A stretch of 64,000 nucleotides of DNA, taken from assembly GCA_016711875.1 (NCBI GenBank), contig JADJSD010000003.1, forward strand, positions 124,001 to 188,000. Reading direction: 5' to 3'. Shown piece by piece: positions 42,685-55,770 of this stretch (positions within the stretch are counted from its first letter, which is position 1; every line of letters begins with the position of its first letter). Source of the DNA: Betaproteobacteria bacterium (GTDB lineage: Bacteria; Pseudomonadota; Gammaproteobacteria; Burkholderiales; Usitatibacteraceae). The notes under the pieces are model-generated. The model did no database searches. It was not told the origin of the DNA and saw only the letters and a program-made list of their open reading frames with translations. The position numbers and the translations under genes were made by a program.

Positions 42685-44541
42685 ATGAAGACTCTCCAGG
42701 CAACCAACGACTTCGTCATCAAGTTCGCGAACGTGAACGGCTCCGGGTCCGCCTCGGCCAACACGCTGTTCGCGAAGTCCATCGCGCGCATGGGCGTGCC
42801 CGTGAGCCCGCGGAACATCTTCCCCTCCAACATCCAGGGGCTGCCGACCTGGTACGAAGTGCGCGTCTGCGAAGCCGGGTGGAACGCCCGGCGCGGCGGC
42901 GCGGACCTCATGGTCGCCATGAATCCGCAGACCTGGGAGAAGGACGTCGCCGAGGTCACGGCCGGCGGCTACCTCTTCTACGACTCGACGCGCCCCATGC
43001 CCTCGGGCAAGTTCCGCGACGACATCCTCGTGATCGGCATGCCGCTCACGGAAATCTGCAACGCGACCTACACGGACCCGCGACAGCGCCAGCTCTTCAA
43101 GAACATCATCTACGTGGGCGCGCTGTCGGCTCTGCTGGGCATCGAGCTCGCGGAAGTCGAGAAGCTCATCGCCGAGCAGTACAAGGGCAAGGAAAAGCTC
43201 CTCGAGCCCAACGTGAAGGCGCTTCGCATGGGCCACGAGTACGCCCTCGCCAAGCTGCCGTGCCCCCTGGGCCTCCAGGTGCGCCGGGCGGACAAGGTGG
43301 GCGACAAGGTCTTCCTCGAGGGCAACAACGCGGCCGCGCTGGGCGCCGTGTTCGGGGGCGCGACGGTCTGCGCCTGGTACCCGATCACGCCATCCTCGTC
43401 GATGGCCGAGGCCTTCGCGAAGCATTGCCGCAAGTACCGGGTCGACAAGGAGACGGGCAAGAACAACTTCGCCATCGTGCAGGCGGAGGATGAACTGGCC
43501 TCCATCGGCATGGTGATCGGCGCGGCCTGGAACGGAGCGCGGGCCTTCACCTGCACGTCCGGCCCCGGCATCTCGCTCATGAGCGAGTTCATCGGGCTCG
43601 CGTACTTCGCCGAGATCCCGGCGACGCTCGTGAACGTGCAGCGTGCGGGTCCGTCGACGGGCATGCCCACCCGCACTCAGCAGTCGGACGTGCTGCTGTG
43701 CGCCTACGCCTCCCACGGCGACACGAAGCACCCGATTCTCTTCCCGCAGGATGCGAAGGAGGCCTTCGAGTTCACGGCGGACGCCCTCGACATCGCCGAC
43801 CGGCTGCAGACGCCCGTCTTCGTGCTCACGGACCTGGATATCGGCATGAACGAGCGCCTGTGCGACCCGCTCACCTGGGACGACGCGCGAACCTACGACC
43901 GGGGCAAGGTGCTCACGAAGGAGCAGCTCGACGCCGGCGCGCGCTTCGGCCGGTACCTGGACGTCGATGACGACGGCATCACCTACCGCACCTATCCGGG
44001 CACCCATCCGTCGCGCGGGTCTTTCTTCACGCGCGGCACGAGCCGCGACCGCTACGCGCGATACACGGAGGAGGGCAGCGCCTACGTGGACAACATGGAG
44101 CGCCTGCTGCGCAAGTTCGAGACGGCCAAGCACTACATGCCCAAGCCGGAAGTCCGGCCGGGCGCCAAGCCATCCCGCTACGGCGCGATCTACTACGGCT
44201 CCACCGCCCCGGCGATGGAGGAAGCGCTGGCGCTCTTCGAGGCCGAAGGAATCCACCTGGACGCCCTTCGCGTCCGCGCCTTCCCCTTCCAGGACACGGT
44301 GATCGACTTCGTGAACGACCACGATCACGTGTTCGTCATCGAGCAGAACCGGGACGGCCAGCTGCGCACGCTGCTCGTCGCCGAGGGCGCGATCGATCCT
44401 TCGCGCCTGGGTTCGGTGTTGCACTTCGACGGCACGCCGATCACGGCGCGCTTCATCCACGGCGACATCGCCAAGCGACTCTCCGCCCTGCAGGTGACGC
44501 CCCTCCGGCGCACCGTCGCCGGCGGCGCGAGCGGAGAATAA
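42685..44541 (+). CDS. korA: 2-oxoacid:acceptor oxidoreductase, fused gamma-alpha subunit (KorA type)
   Basis: A 618-residue protein. ATG 42685 follows TAGGAG. Residues ~1-195: gamma domain (FANVNGSGSASANTLFAKS, ARRGGADLMVAMNP), which binds CoA. Residues ~210-600: alpha domain with the TPP-side motif AWYPITPSSSMAEAF, EDELASIGMVIGAAWNGARA, TSGPGISLMSEFIGLAYFAE and GPSTGMPTRTQQSD. The gamma-alpha fusion and YPITPSS motif place it with the 2-oxoglutarate/2-oxoacid:ferredoxin oxidoreductases. With KorB (3 bases downstream) it would decarboxylate a 2-oxoacid, probably 2-oxoglutarate, to the CoA thioester. Substrate is not proven by sequence. Confidence 0.9.
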   Translation: MKTLQATNDFVIKFANVNGSGSASANTLFAKSIARMGVPVSPRNIFPSNIQGLPTWYEVRVCEAGWNARRGGADLMVAMNPQTWEKDVAEVTAGGYLFYDSTRPMPSGKFRDDILVIGMPLTEICNATYTDPRQRQLFKNIIYVGALSALLGIELAEVEKLIAEQYKGKEKLLEPNVKALRMGHEYALAKLPCPLGLQVRRADKVGDKVFLEGNNAAALGAVFGGATVCAWYPITPSSSMAEAFAKHCRKYRVDKETGKNNFAIVQAEDELASIGMVIGAAWNGARAFTCTSGPGISLMSEFIGLAYFAEIPATLVNVQRAGPSTGMPTRTQQSDVLLCAYASHGDTKHPILFPQDAKEAFEFTADALDIADRLQTPVFVLTDLDIGMNERLCDPLTWDDARTYDRGKVLTKEQLDAGARFGRYLDVDDDGITYRTYPGTHPSRGSFFTRGTSRDRYARYTEEGSAYVDNMERLLRKFETAKHYMPKPEVRPGAKPSRYGAIYYGSTAPAMEEALALFEAEGIHLDALRVRAFPFQDTVIDFVNDHDHVFVIEQNRDGQLRTLLVAEGAIDPSRLGSVLHFDGTPITARFIHGDIAKRLSALQVTPLRRTVAGGASGE

Positions 44542-44544
44542 GCC

Positions 44545-45583
44545 ATGACCTACCTCGCCAAGCCGAAGCTTCACCACCCGGATCTTCCGAAGAACGCGCT
44601 GGGCCTCACCCGGCGCGACTACGAAGGGACCATCTCGACGCTGTGCGCCGGGTGCGGACACGATTCCATCAGCGCCGCCATCATCCAGGCCTGCTGGGAA
44701 CTCGCCGTCCAGCCCCACCGCGTCGCCAAGCTCTCGGGCATCGGCTGCTCCTCGAAGACCCCGACGTACTTCCTCGACAAGTCGCACGGCTTCAACAGCG
44801 TGCACGGCCGCATGCCCTCGGTGCTCACGGGCGCCAATCTCGCCAACCGGGACTTGCTGTACCTCGGCGTCTCGGGCGACGGCGACTCGGCCTCCATCGG
44901 CCTGGGGCAGTTCGCCCACAGCATGCGCCGGGGCGTGAACATGACCTACATCGTCGAGAACAACGGCGTGTACGGCCTCACCAAGGGGCAGTTCTCCGCC
45001 ACCGCCGACCGGGGCTCCAAGTCGAAGCGTGGCGCCGTCAATACCGACGAGGGCATCGACCTGGCTTGCCTCGCCATGCAACTGGGCGCCACTTACGTCG
45101 CCCGCAGCTTCTCCGGAGACAAGCACCAGCTGGTGCCCCTCATCAAGGGGGCCCTCACGCACCCGGGCGCCGCCTTCATCGACGTGGTCTCGCCGTGCGT
45201 CGCCTTCAACAACCACGAGGGCTCCACGCGCAGCTACGACTACGTGCGCCACCACAACGAGGCCGTGAACAGCCTCGACGTGATCACGATGCACAAGGAG
45301 ATCACCACCGAGTACGCGCCGGGCAGCGTCCAGGAAGTGCGCCAGCACGACGGCTCGGTGCTGCGCCTTCGCAAGCTCGCGGACGACTACGATTCCTCCA
45401 ACCGCATCTCGGCGATGAGCTACGTCCAGTCGCACTACGCGCGCGGCGAGATCGTCACCGGCCTTCTCTTCGTGGAGCCCGAGGCGATCGACCTGCACGA
45501 GCACCTGGGCACCACGATGCGCCCGCTCAACGAGCTGGGCGACAAGGAACTCTGTCCGGGATCGGCGGCCCTCGCGCAGTTCA

Positions 45584-45600
<17 letters not shown>
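44545..45600 (+). CDS. korB: 2-oxoacid:acceptor oxidoreductase, TPP-binding beta subunit (KorB type)
   Basis: A 351-residue subunit. TPP/magnesium site LGVSGDGDSASIGLGQFAHS and IVENNGVYGLTKGQ; the early CAGCGHDSISAAI segment is diagnostic of the beta subunit of 2-oxoacid:ferredoxin oxidoreductases, and CGHD plus IGCSSKTPTYFLD supplies conserved cysteines. It lacks an additional 8Fe ferredoxin domain, so external Fe-S partners (the upstream flavoprotein) are needed. It begins 3 bases after korA. The last 17 bases overlap the MscS gene. Confidence 0.92.
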
Positions 45601-47233
<1,633 letters not shown>

Positions 47234-47244
47234 AGGCCCCGAGG

Positions 47245-48246
47245 ATGACGATCGACCTGAGAAGCGACACGGTGACCCGGCCGACGCCCGCCATGCGCGA
47301 GGCCATGGCCCGGGCGGAGGTGGGCGACGACGTTTTCGGCGACGACCCGACGGTGAACCGGCTCGAGTCACGGACCGCGGAACTTTTCGGCACGGAAGCG
47401 GGGCTCTTCTTCCCCTCGGGGACGCAGTCGAACCTCGCGGCGCTCATGGCGCACTGCGCCCGGGGCGAGGAGGTGATCCTCGGCCAGGACGCGCATACCT
47501 ACAAGTACGAGGGGGGCGGGGCGGCCGTGCTCGGCTCCATCCAGCCCCAGCCTCTCGCGAACCAGCCGGACGGCACGCTGGATCTCGACGCGGTCGCGGC
47601 GGCCGTCAAGCCCGACGATTCCCACTTCGCGATGACCCGGCTCCTGGCGCTCGAGAACACGATCGGCGGCAAGGTGATCGGTCGCGACTACCTGGCCCGG
47701 GCCGTCACGCTCGCCTGGAAGAAAGGGCTGTCGACGCACCTGGACGGCGCCCGCATCTTCAACGCGGCCGTGAAGCTCGGCATGCCGGTGAACCTGCTCT
47801 GCGCGGGGTTCGACAGCGTGTCGGTCTGCCTGTCGAAAGGGCTCGGCGCGCCTGCGGGCACCGTCCTCGTCGGGCACAAGGCGCTGCTCGACAAGGCCCG
47901 GCGCATCCGCAAGATGCTGGGCGGCGGGATGCGCCAGGCGGGCATTCTCGCGGCCGCCGGGCTCCACGCCCTCGAGCGCCACGTCGATCGCCTCGCCGAG
48001 GATCACGACAACGCCGCGAGACTTGCGCAAGGGCTCGCGGCGGCCGGGTACGAGGTCGAGCCCGTCCAGACCAACATGGTGTTCGCGCGGGTGCCGGCCG
48101 AGCGCTGCGCGGTCCTGAAGGAACATCTCGCGGCGGCGGGCGTCACGGCGATCGTCACGCCGCGAACGCGCCTGGTCACCCACCTGGACGTCGATGCCGA
48201 CGGCATCGCGAAGGCCGTGGCGGCCTTCGCGTCCTTCCGGTCCTAG
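47245..48246 (+). CDS. ltaE: low-specificity L-threonine aldolase
   Basis: A 333-residue PLP-dependent aldolase that cleaves L-threonine or L-allo-threonine to glycine and acetaldehyde. Signature N terminus IDLRSDTVTRPTPAMREAM and GDDVFGDDPTVNRLE, FPSGTQSNLAALMAHCA, the aspartate in STHLDGARIFNAAV, and the PLP lysine in SVCLSKGLGAPAGTVLVG. Full length. It ends overlapping the convergent SDR gene by 4 bases. Confidence 0.94.
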   Translation: MTIDLRSDTVTRPTPAMREAMARAEVGDDVFGDDPTVNRLESRTAELFGTEAGLFFPSGTQSNLAALMAHCARGEEVILGQDAHTYKYEGGGAAVLGSIQPQPLANQPDGTLDLDAVAAAVKPDDSHFAMTRLLALENTIGGKVIGRDYLARAVTLAWKKGLSTHLDGARIFNAAVKLGMPVNLLCAGFDSVSVCLSKGLGAPAGTVLVGHKALLDKARRIRKMLGGGMRQAGILAAAGLHALERHVDRLAEDHDNAARLAQGLAAAGYEVEPVQTNMVFARVPAERCAVLKEHLAAAGVTAIVTPRTRLVTHLDVDADGIAKAVAAFASFRS

Positions 48247-48968
48247 CCGGCGCCGGCGTTCCCGACGGTCATCCCGCCGCAGACATAGAGCACCTGGCCC
48301 GTGATGAAGCCGGCGCGCTCGTCGAGAAGCGAGGCCACCGCGTGGGCGACGTCCTCGGGCGCGCCCAGCCGCTTCACGGGGATGGCCTCGACGATCGCGC
48401 GCGTCCTCGGGGAATCGGCGGGGTTGTTCCGGTGGAAAAGCTCCGTTCCGATGGGGCCCGGCCCGACGGCGTTGGCGGTGATGCCGTGGGGCGCCAGCTC
48501 CAGGGCCCAGGTCTTGGTCATGCCCTCCAGGCCCGCCTTCGCGGCCGAGTAGACGACACGCAGTTCCTTCCCGAGCGCCGCCCGGCTGGAAATGCTCACG
48601 ATGCGGCCGAATCGCGCGGACTTCATCGCGGGCAGGAGCGCACGAACGCACTGCATCGGGCAGCGCAGCGTGAGGGAGACGACCGCTTCCAGGTCGGCTG
48701 TGGTGGCGCTTTCCGCGGACCCTGGACGCACGGTGCCGACGTTGTTCACCAGGCGCGTGATGGCCCGGTCGCGGGTGGCCTCGGCGAGGGCTGCCGACGT
48801 CGCGGCCTCGTCCGCGAGGTCCACCGGGATGAAGACCTCGCCCGGCAAGGCGCGCTCGGGCGCGTGGCGGTCCAGGGTGACGATCGCGTGGCCCTCCTGC
48901 GAAAGCCGCTCGGCGCAGGCGCGGCCGATGCCACGCCCCGCGCCGGTGATGAGCACCCAGCCGGGCAT
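48243..48968 (-). CDS. short-chain dehydrogenase/reductase (SDR)
   Basis: A 241-residue classical SDR. NAD(P) site LITGAGRGIGRACAERL, NNVG motif (LVNNVGTV), catalytic Ser in IVSISSRAAL and the YxxxK pair YSAAK, followed by PGPIGTELF and the C-terminal ITGQVLYVCGGM. These fit the FabG-like group, but the substrate is unknown. ATG 48968 is used; a leucine-rich extension upstream is unlikely since the phoH stop lies at 48977. The gene may be co-transcribed with phoH. Confidence 0.88.
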   Translation of the reverse strand: MPGWVLITGAGRGIGRACAERLSQEGHAIVTLDRHAPERALPGEVFIPVDLADEAATSAALAEATRDRAITRLVNNVGTVRPGSAESATTADLEAVVSLTLRCPMQCVRALLPAMKSARFGRIVSISSRAALGKELRVVYSAAKAGLEGMTKTWALELAPHGITANAVGPGPIGTELFHRNNPADSPRTRAIVEAIPVKRLGAPEDVAHAVASLLDERAGFITGQVLYVCGGMTVGNAGAG

Positions 48969-48976
48969 CGACGCGC

Positions 48977-50407
48977 TCAGAGCACCTCGGCGGCGTGGTC
49001 CGCCAGCCGCGAACGCTCGCCGCGCGTGAGCGTGATGTGCCCGCTGTGCCCCCAGCCCTTGAACCGGTCCACCACGTAGGTGAGGCCGGACGAGCCTTCG
49101 GTGAGGTAGGGCGTGTCGATCTGCGCGATGTTGCCCAGGCAGACGACCTTCGTCCCGGGGCCCGCGCGCGTGATGAGCGTCTTCATCTGCTTCGGGGTCA
49201 GGTTCTGCGCCTCGTCGATGATGAGGTACTTGTTGATGAACGTGCGTCCGCGCATGAAGTTGAGGCTCTTGATCTTGATGCGGGAACGGATGAGATCCGC
49301 CGTCGCCGCCCGGCCCCAGTCGCCGGCCTCGTCGTCCGTCTTCATGAGCACGTCGAGGTTGTCCTCGAGTGCGCCCATCCACGGCGTCATCTTCTCTTCC
49401 TCGGTGCCGGGCAGGAACCCGATATCCTCGCCCACGGGGACGGTGACGCGCGTCATGATGATCTCGCTGTAGACCTTGTATTCCAGGGTCTGCATGAGGC
49501 CCGCGGCGAGCGTGAGGAGGGTCTTGCCCGTGCCGGCCTGCCCCAGGAGCGTCACGAAATCGACGTCCGGGTCCATCAGCAGGTTCAGGGCGAAGTTCTG
49601 CTCGCGATTCCTCGAGGTGATGCCCCAGACGTTGTTCTTGTGGTGCGAGTAGTCCTTGAGCGTCTGCAGGGTCGCGGTGCGGCCCTTCACGTCCTTCACG
49701 ATCGCGTAGAAGGGACGGTCGCCCTCGTGGAAGACGAACTCGTTCACGAGGAGGGAAGGGCACAGGGGGCCCTTCACCCGGTACAGCGTGCGGCCGTGGT
49801 CCTGCCAGCTCTCCACGTCCTTGCCGTGCTTGTCCCAGAAGTCCCCGGGCAACGACAGCATGCCGGTGTAGAGGAGGTCGGTGTCCTCCAGCACCTTGTC
49901 GTTGAAGTAGTCCTCGGCCGCGAGGCCGATCGCATGCGCCTTGATGCGCATGTTGATGTCCTTGGACACCAGCACGACCTGTCGCTTGGCATGCCGCTGC
50001 TTCAGGTGCATCGCGACGCCGAGGATCACGTTGTCGGCCTTCTGCGAGGCGACCGAGTCCGGGATCTCCACGGTGACCGCGTGTGTCTGCAGGAACAGGC
50101 GACCGAGGGCCTCGCCGTGGCTCTTGCCCTTGAGCGAATAGCCGTTGTCGATGTCGCCCTCGCCGTGGGAGACGATCTCGTCGAGGAAGCGGCTGGCCTG
50201 CCGTGCGTTCCGGGCGACCTCGCTCATGCCTTTCTTGTTGTCGTCGAGTTCCTCGAGCGTGACCATCGGCAGGTACACGTCGTGCTCCTCGAACCGGAAA
50301 AGGCTCGTCGGGTCGTGCATGAGCACGTTCGTGTCGAGCACGAAGAGCTTCACGGTGGCGTTGCGGGTGCCCCGGCCTTCGCCCTGGGCGTCGCGTTTCT
50401 TCGGCAT
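48977..50407 (-). CDS. phoH: PhoH-like ATPase with N-terminal PIN domain
   Basis: A 476-residue protein. ATG 50407 is chosen because GGAGG lies 5 bases upstream; an ATG 28 codons earlier has no ribosome site. Residues ~15-150: PIN-type RNase fold (LFVLDTNVLMHDPTSLFRF, VLVSKDINMRIKAHA). Residues ~245-470: PhoH ATPase with Walker A LLGQAGTGKTLLTLAAG, Walker B LIIDEAQNLTP and the sensor CLGNIAQIDTPYL. The PIN-PhoH fusion is common and is thought to link RNA unwinding with cleavage. No phosphate-starvation box was seen. Confidence 0.93.
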   Translation of the reverse strand: MPKKRDAQGEGRGTRNATVKLFVLDTNVLMHDPTSLFRFEEHDVYLPMVTLEELDDNKKGMSEVARNARQASRFLDEIVSHGEGDIDNGYSLKGKSHGEALGRLFLQTHAVTVEIPDSVASQKADNVILGVAMHLKQRHAKRQVVLVSKDINMRIKAHAIGLAAEDYFNDKVLEDTDLLYTGMLSLPGDFWDKHGKDVESWQDHGRTLYRVKGPLCPSLLVNEFVFHEGDRPFYAIVKDVKGRTATLQTLKDYSHHKNNVWGITSRNREQNFALNLLMDPDVDFVTLLGQAGTGKTLLTLAAGLMQTLEYKVYSEIIMTRVTVPVGEDIGFLPGTEEEKMTPWMGALEDNLDVLMKTDDEAGDWGRAATADLIRSRIKIKSLNFMRGRTFINKYLIIDEAQNLTPKQMKTLITRAGPGTKVVCLGNIAQIDTPYLTEGSSGLTYVVDRFKGWGHSGHITLTRGERSRLADHAAEVL

Positions 50408-50531
50408 GGGAGCCTCCGCGGAAATCGAGGCGTGTGCAGACGACTCGCCGCCCTCGGGGGACGGCGAGTCACGCACGGTGTCGTTGGGCATCAGGTCGGG
50501 GTGCCAGGGGGAGAATGGGTTTCGCGAACCG

Positions 50532-50990
50532 TCACGCGGACTTCGCGAAGTCGAGGACTTCTTTCGCGTGTCCGGCCACTTTCACGCCGCGCCATTCGCG
50601 GGCGATGCGGCCCTCGCGGTCGATCGCGAAGGTGCTGCGCTCGATGCCGCGCACCTGCTTGCCGTACATGTTCTTCATCTTGATCACGCCGAAGATCGCG
50701 CAGGCGGTCTCGTCGGCGTCGGCCAGCAGCTCGAAGGGAAATCCGAACTTGGACTTGAATTTCTCGTGGGAAGCGACGGAGTCGCGCGAGATGCCGAAGA
50801 CGGCCCAGCCGGTCTTCGCGAATTCGGCGTGCAGTTCGCGAAACTGCAGGCTCTCATCGGTGCAGCCGGGCGTGTTGTCCTTCGGATAGAAGTAGAGAAC
50901 CAGGGGATGGCCCTTGAAGGCCGACAGCCGGAACCGCTGGTTGCCGGTCGCGGGAAGCTCGAAATCGGGGACTGCCCGGGGTGCGCTCAT
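50532..50990 (-). CDS. bcp: Bcp/PrxQ-type thioredoxin-dependent peroxiredoxin
   Basis: A 152-residue peroxiredoxin starting at ATG 50990 (SAPRAVPDFELPATGNQ). The peroxidatic cysteine is in YPKDNTPGCTDESLQF. The resolving cysteine five residues later in two-Cys Bcp proteins is replaced (DESLQF), so it is probably a one-Cys type or uses the cysteine in DETACAIFGV. Later FGISRDSVASHEKFKSKFGF and IERSTFAIDREG are standard. It removes hydroperoxides in the cytoplasm. Confidence 0.9.
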   Translation of the reverse strand: MSAPRAVPDFELPATGNQRFRLSAFKGHPLVLYFYPKDNTPGCTDESLQFRELHAEFAKTGWAVFGISRDSVASHEKFKSKFGFPFELLADADETACAIFGVIKMKNMYGKQVRGIERSTFAIDREGRIAREWRGVKVAGHAKEVLDFAKSA

Positions 50991-51051
50991 CCAGTGGGTC
51001 TCGAGGGATTGACTACCACCCATGGTGGCGAAATTCCACCGCAAGCGCAAG

Positions 51052-51999
51052 CTATGGTGTTGATGGGCAAGGCAGAAAGGCCGGGCCCTGCAGGGCGAGC
51101 TTGCCGCTGCGCCCCGGGAGTTCGCCATCGGCCACGGCATGCAGGGGCAGCGAGCCGGGCTCGAGCGTCGCCATGAGCTCGCGCATCGCGACCAGCTGGT
51201 ATCCCTGTTCCTTCCACCCTTCGAGAAGCTGCTCGAAGGCAGGCGCGAGCTTCATTCCCTCCAGCTCGGCGTGCAGCGTGAAGACATGATCGCGGGGCTC
51301 ACGGGTGCGCTCGAGAACCGCCTGCGCGACGTTCGCTTCCGTGACCCCATCCAGGCCGATGAGTTCGTCCAGCGTCGGCAACGTGGTGGGCAGCTGGGGG
51401 CACGAGACGATCTCGGCCCGGTGAACGGGCACGAAGGGGTGCGTGCCGCGCGTGTCCGAGGCGTAGGCGAAGCCGTGACGCTGGGTGCGGCGATAGGCGT
51501 GCACGTTCATCTGCCACCCCGCGGCGCCATGCACTTTCGGTTCCTCGGCGAAGACTTCCCGGAACCGGTCCCTGGCAAGGGACATCTGCCGCTCGGTCCA
51601 GGCCTCGTCGGCGGTGGCGACGCCGTCCTGCCACTTCACGTGGTCCCAGGTATGGATGCCGACCTCGAAGCCGGCCTCGCGGACGCTCCGGAGGATCGGT
51701 GCGCAGCGCTTGCCGATGTCCGGCCCCGGCAGGAGCGTGCCGTAGAGGAGGGTACGCAGGCCATAGTGGGCGAGGACGGAGGTGCGGCCGACCTTGCCGA
51801 GGAAGCCGGGGCGGAAGACGCGCTTGATGGCGCGTCCCGTGTGGTCGGGCCCCAGGCTGAACAGGAATGTCGCGCCGGCGCCATGCTTCGCGAGCAGGTC
51901 CAGCAGCCGCGGAACGCCCTCTCGGGTGCCACGGTAGGTATCGACGTCGATCTTGAGGGCGAGCTTCAAGGCGGGGGCGGGAGGCGAAACGGCGCGCAT
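51052..51999 (-). CDS. polysaccharide deacetylase family protein, ArnD-like
   Basis: A 315-residue NodB-type deacetylase. Metal/catalytic motifs: ALKIDVDTYRGTREGVPRL (with the conserved Asp pair), FEVGIHTWDHVKWQD (H-x-x-x-H type) and HVFTLHAELEGM. KIDVDT and the LGPDNxGRA-like segment (FSLGPDHTGRAIKRVF) are typical of ArnD, which deformylates undecaprenyl-phospho-4-formamido-arabinose in lipid A modification. No other arn genes are adjacent, so the exact substrate is uncertain. Divergent from the globin gene, sharing a 57-base region. Confidence 0.85.
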   Translation of the reverse strand: MRAVSPPAPALKLALKIDVDTYRGTREGVPRLLDLLAKHGAGATFLFSLGPDHTGRAIKRVFRPGFLGKVGRTSVLAHYGLRTLLYGTLLPGPDIGKRCAPILRSVREAGFEVGIHTWDHVKWQDGVATADEAWTERQMSLARDRFREVFAEEPKVHGAAGWQMNVHAYRRTQRHGFAYASDTRGTHPFVPVHRAEIVSCPQLPTTLPTLDELIGLDGVTEANVAQAVLERTREPRDHVFTLHAELEGMKLAPAFEQLLEGWKEQGYQLVAMRELMATLEPGSLPLHAVADGELPGRSGKLALQGPAFLPCPSTP

Positions 52000-52056
52000 G
52001 CTAGCATACGCGCCCCTCGCGACACCGATCGCGTTTCGACTCCCGCCGTCATCGAC

Positions 52057-52461
52057 ATGACCGAACCCGCAGCGCCGACCGGGCCCACGCCCTACGAATC
52101 GCTCGGCGGGCAGACGGGCGTTCGCTCGCTGGTCGACCGGTTCTACGACGTGATGGACCTCGAGCCCGCCTTTGCCGGCATCCGGTCGATGCATCCGCCG
52201 GCGCTCGACGGTTCGCGCGACAAGCTGTTCTGGTTTCTTTCGGGCTGGCTCGGCGGCCCGCCGATCTACGCCGAGAAGATCGGGCACCCGATGCTGCGCG
52301 CCCGCCACTTGCCGTTCCCCATCGGCGTCGAGGAGCGCGACCAATGGCTCAAGTGCATGAGCCAGGCCATGGACGAGGAGGGGATCGATACCGCCCTCCA
52401 GCGCCGGCTCGCCGAGGCCTTTTTCGGCACCGCCGATTGGATGCGCAACCAGGCGGGGTAG
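52057..52461 (+). CDS. truncated hemoglobin, group II
   Basis: A 134-residue globin. ATG 52057 begins MTEPAAPTGPTPYESLGGQ; the 2/2 fold runs TGVRSLVDRFYDVMDLEP, LFWFLSGWLGGPPIYAEKIGHP with the proximal histidine in RARHLPFPIG, and Trp in ERDQWLKCMSQAMDE, the G8 tryptophan of group II. Such globins bind oxygen or nitric oxide. It is monocistronic, divergently placed from the deacetylase. Confidence 0.92.
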   Translation: MTEPAAPTGPTPYESLGGQTGVRSLVDRFYDVMDLEPAFAGIRSMHPPALDGSRDKLFWFLSGWLGGPPIYAEKIGHPMLRARHLPFPIGVEERDQWLKCMSQAMDEEGIDTALQRRLAEAFFGTADWMRNQAG

Positions 52462-52677
52462 CTTCGTCTCTTGAGGTGGGGAGAGGGGGCAGCCCTTCGG
52501 TACCGGGCGAACCCTGCATTTTCCGCAAAGGAGTACTTGCGGCGCATCATGGGCCACGGTGCGAACAAGGTCTCGGGGGCGGTATCGCCGGGGGCCGAAT
52601 GGGGTTTTGAGGCCAACGGCGATACCGGCCTCCCTCCGATCTCTCCGGCACTTGTCGCGCTGCAACATGCAACCTGC

Positions 52678-52683
52678 TAAAAT
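52678..52683 (+). promoter_or_regulatory. possible -10 element for typA
   Basis: TAAAAT lies 51 bases upstream of the typA ATG in the 272-base intergenic gap. A TTGTCG at 52651-52656 is a possible -35 but the spacing (21 bases) is too long, so this is only suggestive. Confidence 0.3.
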
Positions 52684-52733
52684 GCTGAATTTCCTGCGAT
52701 TTATTGGTCGCAGACGTCCCCGTTAGGAACCCC

Positions 52734-54554
<1,821 letters not shown>

Positions 54555-54564
54555 GGCTCGCCGC

Positions 54565-55770
54565 TTGGACGTCGCGGTCCTCCTCCTCGTCCTCGTCGCC
54601 GCGGTCGCGGCCGTCGCCGCGCTCGCCGTGGCGATCCGCCTTGCCAGGCGCGTCGAGACGCTGCCCGAGGCCGTGGCGGGCGAGCGCGAGACCCACCATC
54701 GCGCCGTCCTCACGGACCTGCGCAGCGGACTCGCCGATTCCGCCGACCGCATCGCCTCGCGCCAGAGCGAGGAGGGCGACCGCCTGCGGCGGGCCGTGGG
54801 CGACGAACTCGCCCGCAATCGCGAGCAGCTGCAGGCCTTCGAGCGCTCCCTGCACGAGAAGGTCGATGCGCGCCTCGCGGAAATCGGCGGCAAGGTGAAC
54901 GAACGGCTCGAGGAAGGCTTCAAGCGCACCAACGAGACCTTCGTGAGCGTGATGACCCGCCTCCAGACGATCGACGACGCGCAGAAGAAGATCGAGACGC
55001 TCACCGGCAGCGTGGTGAGCCTGCAGAACCTCCTGGGGAGCAAGAGCTCGCGCGGGGCCCTGGGCGAGCGCCAGCTCGAGGACATCGTGAAGAACGTCCT
55101 TCCCGAGGCCGCCTACGAGTTCCAATACACCTTCCAGAGCGCGCGCAACGTGCGGGCCGACTGCGTGCTGAAGCTCCCCGAGCCCACGGGCCTCATCGCC
55201 GTCGATTCCAAGTTCCCGCTCGAGAACTACGAGCGCATGATCTCCGACGGCCCGGACCGGATCACGCCGGCGCTCTTCAAGGCCGACGTGCGGCGCCACG
55301 TGGACGACATCGCCTCGAAGTACATCATCCCCGGCGAGACGGCAGACGGCGCCGTGATGTTCGTGCCGGCCGAGAGCGTGTTCGCCGAGATCCACGCCCA
55401 CCATCGTGACCTGGTCGAGTACGCCGGCCACCGCCGCGTGTGGATCGTCTCGCCGACCACGCTCATGGCCGTTCTCAACACGGCGCGCGCCGTGCTGAAG
55501 GACGTGGAGACACGGAAGCAGATCCACATCATCAAGGACGAGCTCGGCAAGCTCGGGCGCGAGTTCGGCCGGTTCGACGAGCGCATGCGCAAGCTCGCCG
55601 ATCACATCCGTCAGGCCGGCAAGGACGTGGACGAGGTCTCGATCACCAGCCGCAAGATCACGGAGAAGTTCGCCGCCATCGAGCGCGCCGAGCTACCGGG
55701 TGCCGAGGTCGCTGTCTCTCCTCTCAAGGCGCCGGACGATCCGGAACCGGGAACCGAACCCGCACCCTGA
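54565..55770 (+). CDS. rmuC: DNA recombination protein RmuC
   Basis: A 401-residue protein. TTG 54565 is the only start consistent with the membrane helix DVAVLLLVLVAAVAAVAALAVAI. Residues ~35-150 form a long coiled coil (RHTRxxx-type charged heptads, e.g. DRIASRQSEEGDRLRRAVG); residues ~155-370 form the RmuC domain, a PD-(D/E)xK-like nuclease fold (SRGALGERQLEDIV, RADCVLKLPEPTGLIAVDSKFP). RmuC limits inversions at short repeats. Its last 47 bases overlap the convergent tctE. Confidence 0.92.
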   Translation: MDVAVLLLVLVAAVAAVAALAVAIRLARRVETLPEAVAGERETHHRAVLTDLRSGLADSADRIASRQSEEGDRLRRAVGDELARNREQLQAFERSLHEKVDARLAEIGGKVNERLEEGFKRTNETFVSVMTRLQTIDDAQKKIETLTGSVVSLQNLLGSKSSRGALGERQLEDIVKNVLPEAAYEFQYTFQSARNVRADCVLKLPEPTGLIAVDSKFPLENYERMISDGPDRITPALFKADVRRHVDDIASKYIIPGETADGAVMFVPAESVFAEIHAHHRDLVEYAGHRRVWIVSPTTLMAVLNTARAVLKDVETRKQIHIIKDELGKLGREFGRFDERMRKLADHIRQAGKDVDEVSITSRKITEKFAAIERAELPGAEVAVSPLKAPDDPEPGTEPAP

